Shown: piece by piece, positions 6,399 through 9,890 of the stretch
Layout: each line of letters opens with the position of its first letter
How positions within the stretch are numbered: position 1 is the first letter of the stretch
Assembly: GCA_009779515.1 (NCBI GenBank)
Contig: WREE01000072.1
Coordinates: 1-9,890 of the forward strand
DNA: 9,890 nt
Source of the DNA: Symbiobacteriaceae bacterium
GTDB taxonomy: Bacteria; Bacillota; JAAYKD01; WRDA01
Direction: 5' to 3'
The notes under the pieces: generated by a model
The model's input: only the letters and a program-made list of their open reading frames with translations
The model's database searches: none
What the model was told of the DNA's origin: nothing
Position numbers and translations under genes: made by a program

Positions 6399-7531
6399 CG
6401 AACATTAACGAGACAAGTATACCTGAGTTTGAAGGAATGTTCGACCCCTTAAATACCGAAGCTCTCAAAGATGATGTCTTTCAGACTTCCCCCATGGGCT
6501 TCTTCAAGGAGTCCTTCCTTCGCTTTACCCGTTACAGGGTATCTATCGTCGCCTTTTGGATTATTATGGTAGTGGTGTTTTTAGCCGCCTTTGGTCCGGC
6601 GTTAAACCCTTACGGCTTTAACGACCAAAATGTGGCTCGTATGAATATGCCCCCGCGCATCCCTTACCTGGAAAAGATGGGTATTGCCGATGGCAGTCGC
6701 ATCCTGACCAATAGGCGTGCCTCCGGGCTGAGCGATCTCACGGTTTATCCCCCGGGAAGCATCATGGAAATCATGAACCCTCGGATGATTTCCGGTGTAG
6801 AGATGGTGGACTTAAAAGTAAACTACTACAGCTTCATTGGGCTGGGGGACGAGTATTTTTGGTTTGGCACCGACTACTTGGGACGGGATTTGTTTACCCG
6901 CCTCTTTCGCGGAACACGCATTTCTCTGATCATTGCCATTTTCTCGGTGGCTATCAACACCGTCATCGGGGTTATTTATGGGGCTATTGCCGGCTACTAC
7001 GGCGGCAATGTGGATATGCTTCTCATGCGCCTGGTAGAAATTATTAGCGGTATACCTCAGCTGGTGGTCTTTACCTTGTTTATTTTGGTTTTTGGCCGTG
7101 GGATTAATGCGATCATTTTTTCCTTCGTGGTTACTGGGTGGATGCCTACGGCATACCTTATCCGGGCACAGTTTTACCGCTTTAAGGGGCGAGAATATGT
7201 CCTGGCGGCACGAACTTTAGGAGTTCCCGACCGCTTACTGGTTTTTCGCCATATCTTGCCTAACTGTGTCGGTCCCCTGATCACCCGGGCTATGATCGCT
7301 ATTCCCGGAGCCATCTTCAGCGAATCGTTTTTAGCCTATATAGGTTTAGGTCTTCAGCCACCTGAGCCTTCCATTGGCGTCATGCTTTCCGATGGTCAGC
7401 GGGTCTTGCTCCAATTTCCTTATCAGACCCTCTTTCCCGCCATTATTATCTCTGCCTTGATGATTTCCTTTAACCTTTTCTCCAACGGCTTGCGGGACGC
7501 TCTGGATCCCACTAAACGAGGGGAATTTTAA
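6395..7531 (+). CDS. oppC: Oligopeptide ABC transporter permease, OppC-like, with enlarged outer loop
   Basis: Second permease subunit, forming the channel with the OppB-like protein. It has 378 residues, longer than the usual ~300. The N-terminal tail and TM1 (about 49-69) are followed by an extra stretch of roughly 75 residues (about 78-153, with NMPPRIPYLEKMGIADG), before the invariant block WFGTDYLGRDLFTRLFRGTR (156-175). Such an insertion is, as I recall, known in some Firmicutes-type OppC proteins, and it should lie outside the membrane where the binding protein docks. Further membrane helices lie near 178-200, 217-233, 236-256, 298-318 and 345-362. The EAA loop is at about 265-292 (YVLAARTLGVPDRLLVFRHI). 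The ATG lies inside the stop of the preceding gene (ATGA overlap); AAGGA is 13 nt upstream. Confidence 0.93.
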   Translation: MTNINETSIPEFEGMFDPLNTEALKDDVFQTSPMGFFKESFLRFTRYRVSIVAFWIIMVVVFLAAFGPALNPYGFNDQNVARMNMPPRIPYLEKMGIADGSRILTNRRASGLSDLTVYPPGSIMEIMNPRMISGVEMVDLKVNYYSFIGLGDEYFWFGTDYLGRDLFTRLFRGTRISLIIAIFSVAINTVIGVIYGAIAGYYGGNVDMLLMRLVEIISGIPQLVVFTLFILVFGRGINAIIFSFVVTGWMPTAYLIRAQFYRFKGREYVLAARTLGVPDRLLVFRHILPNCVGPLITRAMIAIPGAIFSESFLAYIGLGLQPPEPSIGVMLSDGQRVLLQFPYQTLFPAIIISALMISFNLFSNGLRDALDPTKRGEF

Positions 7532-7537
7532 ACTCCC

Positions 7538-7936
7538 ATGGGCACCGGGAGGGAGTATTTATCTCGCAAAATAGCCCTCATCCTCGCTGGTAGCCTGGCT
7601 TTATCGTTTTTATTGAGCCGCCGTAGCCCTGGGGCGTCGGCAAATTTCTTCGTTCTGGACAGCCTATTTATCACCGCTATGACCTTTATCATCGTGGCGG
7701 CAGGTCAAATAGTGCGCAGCATCGGTTTTTTTAACAGCTTTGTTATGGCTCTGCGAGCCTTAGGGCGTTCCTTCCTTCCCCCTCAGTCCCAACATCCCCC
7801 TTCGGAAATAGCTAAGGTGTCAGAAAATTATCCCGTGGGTGACCAGGGGCAATTTTCTGACACCTTTCTCTTGTTGGCTATAGGAGCAGGGCTATTAGCG
7901 ATGGCGTATGCTGTGTTGGTAATGGCAGATTTATAG
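7538..7936 (+). CDS. Small membrane protein of unknown function, possibly DUF3899-like
   Basis: A 132-residue protein with three predicted membrane helices (about 12-27, 40-61 and 113-131) and a polar loop at about 75-110. The order (two helices, a GFFNSFVMALR segment, a variable loop, a last helix) resembles what I remember of the DUF3899 family, but this is not firm. It begins 6 bp after the OppC-like gene on the same strand, so it is probably co-transcribed and may be an accessory membrane protein of the transporter or a passenger. The ribosome site is poor: AGGGG is 14 nt upstream, and ACTCCC at 7532-7537 can pair with GGGAGT at 7551-7556 around the ATG. No better in-frame start is available nearby. 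A perfect 16-bp inverted repeat lies inside the loop-coding part. Confidence 0.7.
   Translation: MGTGREYLSRKIALILAGSLALSFLLSRRSPGASANFFVLDSLFITAMTFIIVAAGQIVRSIGFFNSFVMALRALGRSFLPPQSQHPPSEIAKVSENYPVGDQGQFSDTFLLLAIGAGLLAMAYAVLVMADL
7814..7866. repeat. Perfect 16-bp inverted repeat with 21-bp spacer inside a gene
   Basis: AAGGTGTCAGAAAATT (7814-7829) and AATTTTCTGACACCTT (7851-7866) are exact reverse complements, separated by 21 bp. The element lies inside the reading frame of the small membrane protein and encodes the loop KVSENYPVGDQGQFSDTF without breaking the frame. It may be a small palindromic (REP- or MITE-like) insertion. It also lies 94 bp past the stop of the convergent peptidase gene, so its transcript could end there. 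Confidence 0.85.
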
Positions 7937-7959
7937 CTCCTGTAAGGGATGATGTGCTT

Positions 7960-9360
7960 CTAGACGTTTGGGTGTTCCCGTAAATATAAGGCGGTTAAAA
8001 TGCCGCTTTCTAATTGTATGGTCACCAGCTTCTTGATGGGTACATTTTCATAATGTATGTGTTCTTCCAGGTAGGATGCCAGCTCAGCGAACATGCTTAA
8101 GGCCTCGTCTTTAGCCGAAGACAATGCTCTTGTTTTCTCTTCAGCATTTTTTTGCTCCTCTTGGGTTAGAGAAGCTAATTCATACTCAAAAGCTCGAATC
8201 AGCATGCCAAAAGACAGCAGCTTGTAGAATTTGGCAATAAGAAGGTTCGAAAATTTTTCGGAGACACTTGCCAGCCTTGCGTAATCGGGATTCGTTTGCA
8301 CCATTTTGATGGTTGCTTCATTGCGCCTGGGTTTGGTAAAAGAGATAAGGGTCGACTTAAAGGGGTTGTCGTCGGATACATAGGCGTTTGTCCTCTCGAC
8401 TACAGCAAAGAGGCGGGAGTTACTTTCTTCGTCATAGGCTATTTTATCCAGAACAGCGTCTTTTCTTATCATATCCGAAGGGGACATATCACTAATCCGT
8501 GGATCGAAAAAATAGGGCAGTTCGGTTAGTAGGGTGAAGCAACGAGGATTGACTGTTTCCGCATAATCAGCACCGCAGGTTCCTGTTTCGATAAGATCAG
8601 GAATATTCTCGGTGCCGTTTTCTTCTAGGTAATCGTAACGGTCTTTGATAGCATTCTTTTTGTACACGGCAGGATAAAAAGCAACGCTATAAGGGGTCTC
8701 CGGCTCACCTAGGTTGAGGGGGACTTCTTGACCCTTGGCTGCTTTGTGCATGGCATCGTAAATACCTGGGGTGGGGCGGGACACATACCAGTACACACCG
8801 CCGAAACCTGCGTTGTGTAAGGAATAAAGGAAACGAGGCTTGGTTTCTTCGATCAGCTTCATAACGGCAACCGTCTCTGGTATGGGGCTGTTAAAAGTAT
8901 AATCTTTGTAAGTAATAGGAAAAGTCCAATCCACCTGTTGATGCCCAGCAGGCCGGAAAAAATTTCGGGCATAATTGGTGATCGTAAACGGACCTTTGAA
9001 CCAGTTCTCGTTGAGCATGGTTCCATCGCAATCCCAGGATTTAACGATATACCAGGTATACCCTAGCTCTTGACGCAGTTCCTCGCTTTTGGCAAGCTCC
9101 TCACAAAAATACTCGAGTAACATAGTCCCAATGGGTTCGTTAGGATGGGGACAACCTAGCATCAGGGCGTTTTCCTCACCGCTGCCTATCTTCAGACAGA
9201 GCAGGGGATAATTACTACGGGAACGACCGATTTCCATCAACTCTACAGTTTCAGGGTATTGTTGGGCTAATTTGCGGCTACTCTCGTCCATTTCTCTGAC
9301 AGTCATAAACTCCTTATAGTCGGGAACTCCGTCTAGTAGCCTAGTAAAGATCTCTTTCAT
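7960..9360 (-). CDS. M14-family zinc carboxypeptidase, cytoplasmic
   Basis: A 466-residue metallocarboxypeptidase predicted to remove C-terminal residues from peptides. Zinc ligands are H72 and E75 in PHPNEPIG (HxxE) and H182 in YSLHNAGFGG. R132 (ARNFFRPAGH) is placed like the substrate-carboxylate Arg, and E280 in LLTELPYFF is the expected catalytic Glu. The catalytic domain covers roughly residues 20-290. The remaining ~175 residues are helical, charged and not recognised. There is no signal peptide, so it should act inside the cell, fitting degradation of imported peptides. The start is chosen at 9360 because AAGGAGGGTG precedes this ATG; in-frame upstream ATGs at 9396 and 9384 overlap the preceding gene. 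It is 20 bp downstream of an Opp/Dpp-type ATPase gene, in one operon. The specific substrate is unknown. Confidence 0.88.
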   Translation of the reverse strand: MKEIFTRLLDGVPDYKEFMTVREMDESSRKLAQQYPETVELMEIGRSRSNYPLLCLKIGSGEENALMLGCPHPNEPIGTMLLEYFCEELAKSEELRQELGYTWYIVKSWDCDGTMLNENWFKGPFTITNYARNFFRPAGHQQVDWTFPITYKDYTFNSPIPETVAVMKLIEETKPRFLYSLHNAGFGGVYWYVSRPTPGIYDAMHKAAKGQEVPLNLGEPETPYSVAFYPAVYKKNAIKDRYDYLEENGTENIPDLIETGTCGADYAETVNPRCFTLLTELPYFFDPRISDMSPSDMIRKDAVLDKIAYDEESNSRLFAVVERTNAYVSDDNPFKSTLISFTKPRRNEATIKMVQTNPDYARLASVSEKFSNLLIAKFYKLLSFGMLIRAFEYELASLTQEEQKNAEEKTRALSSAKDEALSMFAELASYLEEHIHYENVPIKKLVTIQLESGILTALYLREHPNV

Positions 9361-9365
9361 GTGTT

Positions 9366-9375
9366 CACCCTCCTT
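9366..9375 (-). promoter_or_regulatory. Strong ribosome binding site fixing the peptidase start
   Basis: On the minus strand AAGGAGGGTG stands 5 nt after the stop of the upstream ATPase gene. Its GGAGG core is 8 nt before ATG 9360. It is the best Shine-Dalgarno match in the window and excludes the longer reading starting at 9396. Confidence 0.85.
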
Positions 9376-9380
9376 GTTAC

Positions 9381-9890
9381 TCATAGGAAATGACAACTAG
9401 CTTGATGGGTTCCGCCACACTCCTTCATAGGGGGATATTCCTTGAAGCATATTTCGCCAGCCTTATAGCAGCGCTTGGCAAAATAGCAACCAGGTCCAGG
9501 GTTGACAGGTGTGGGAGGTTCTCCTTCGATATGGATCGGTTCAGTTTTCTTGGTGAAACTCAAGGTAGGAAAATTGGATATGAGAACCTTGGTGTAAGGG
9601 TGTAAGGGGTCTTGCAGAATTTCAGCGCAGGTACCGCTTTCGACTATTCTACCTAGATACATCACGGCAATTTTTTCGGATACGTAGTTGATAACTGCTA
9701 TATCGTGGCTGATAAAAACCATGGCCATGTTGAACTCTTTAACTAGATTCATCAAGATATTAAGCAGATCGGCACGAACTGAAACATCCAGCATCGACAC
9801 AGGCTCATCGGCGATAATAAGCAAAGGTTCCAACAACATGCTGCGTAACACCGAAATACGCTGTAGCTGACCGCCGGAAAGCTCATGGGG
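9381..9890 (-). CDS. Second oligopeptide/dipeptide ABC transporter ATP-binding protein, C-terminal part (partial)
   Basis: The last 169 residues of an Opp/Dpp-type ATPase; the N-terminal half with Walker A is beyond the right edge. Visible motifs are the ABC signature LSGGQLQR (residues 4-11 of the fragment), Walker B LLIIADEP (D28, E29), D-loop SMLDV and H-loop ISHDIAV. The C-terminal oligopeptide region has HPYTKVLISNFP and EGEPPTPVNPGPGC. It ends with a cysteine cluster, CYFAKRC then C six residues later, and CHFL, like the motif proposed to bind iron-sulfur in some peptide transporter ATPases. This gene is not a duplicate of either ATPase on the plus strand, so a second peptide transporter probably lies to the right. 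It is followed 20 bp later by the M14 carboxypeptidase gene. Confidence 0.92.
   Translation of the reverse strand, partial: PHELSGGQLQRISVLRSMLLEPLLIIADEPVSMLDVSVRADLLNILMNLVKEFNMAMVFISHDIAVINYVSEKIAVMYLGRIVESGTCAEILQDPLHPYTKVLISNFPTLSFTKKTEPIHIEGEPPTPVNPGPGCYFAKRCYKAGEICFKEYPPMKECGGTHQASCHFL

Noticed and set aside
7960..9396. Longer start of the M14 carboxypeptidase at 9396
   Set aside because: This start overlaps the stop of the upstream ATPase gene and reads through the AAGGAGG site; ATG 9360 has ideal spacing from that site.
1..9890. Mobile element, phage, toxin-antitoxin or defence system
   Set aside because: Apart from the 53-bp inverted repeat at 7814-7866, I saw no transposase, integrase, target-site duplication or defence-type domain; all large frames are transporter or peptidase genes.

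Overview
The window reads as ordinary bacterial chromosome devoted to uptake of amino acids and peptides. Two lipoprotein binding proteins carry long Thr/Pro/Ala-rich tethers straight after the lipid-anchored cysteine (the pattern ends in PPPPP). I associate this with Chloroflexota (Anaerolineae-like) lipoproteins, while the Opp ATPases and permeases look like the Firmicutes-type oligopeptide family. The organism guess is therefore Chloroflexota, held with moderate confidence; there is no rRNA or marker gene to confirm it. Genes are tightly packed, with Shine-Dalgarno sites of the AAGGAGG/AAAGGTG type.

Layout. (1) Positions 2-1036, + strand: the last 31 codons of a polar amino acid ABC ATPase, then its substrate-binding lipoprotein, closed by a strong intrinsic terminator at 1066-1098. 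(2) Positions 1248-7936, + strand: a complete oligopeptide ABC transporter in the order ATPase (OppD-like), ATPase (OppF-like), binding lipoprotein (OppA-like), permease (OppB-like), permease (OppC-like), followed 6 bp later by a small three-helix membrane protein of unknown function. A 10-bp stem-loop without a T-tract separates oppA from oppB, which fits different mRNA levels for the binding protein and the permeases. (3) Positions 7960-9890, - strand, convergent: an M14-family zinc carboxypeptidase without a signal peptide, preceded by the 3' end of a second Opp/Dpp-type ATPase that runs off the window.

How it fits together: OppA captures peptides outside the membrane, OppBC form the channel, OppDF hydrolyse ATP, and the cytoplasmic M14 peptidase could trim peptides brought in by this or the neighbouring transporter. 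The amino acid system upstream would take up free amino acids.

No CRISPR, tRNA, rRNA, transposase or phage gene was seen, and I did not find a clearly new system. The most unusual structures are a perfect 16-bp inverted repeat inside the small membrane protein gene, the replacement of all four C-terminal cysteines in the OppD-like ATPase (kept in the ATPase at the right edge), and a terminator whose left arm is duplicated.
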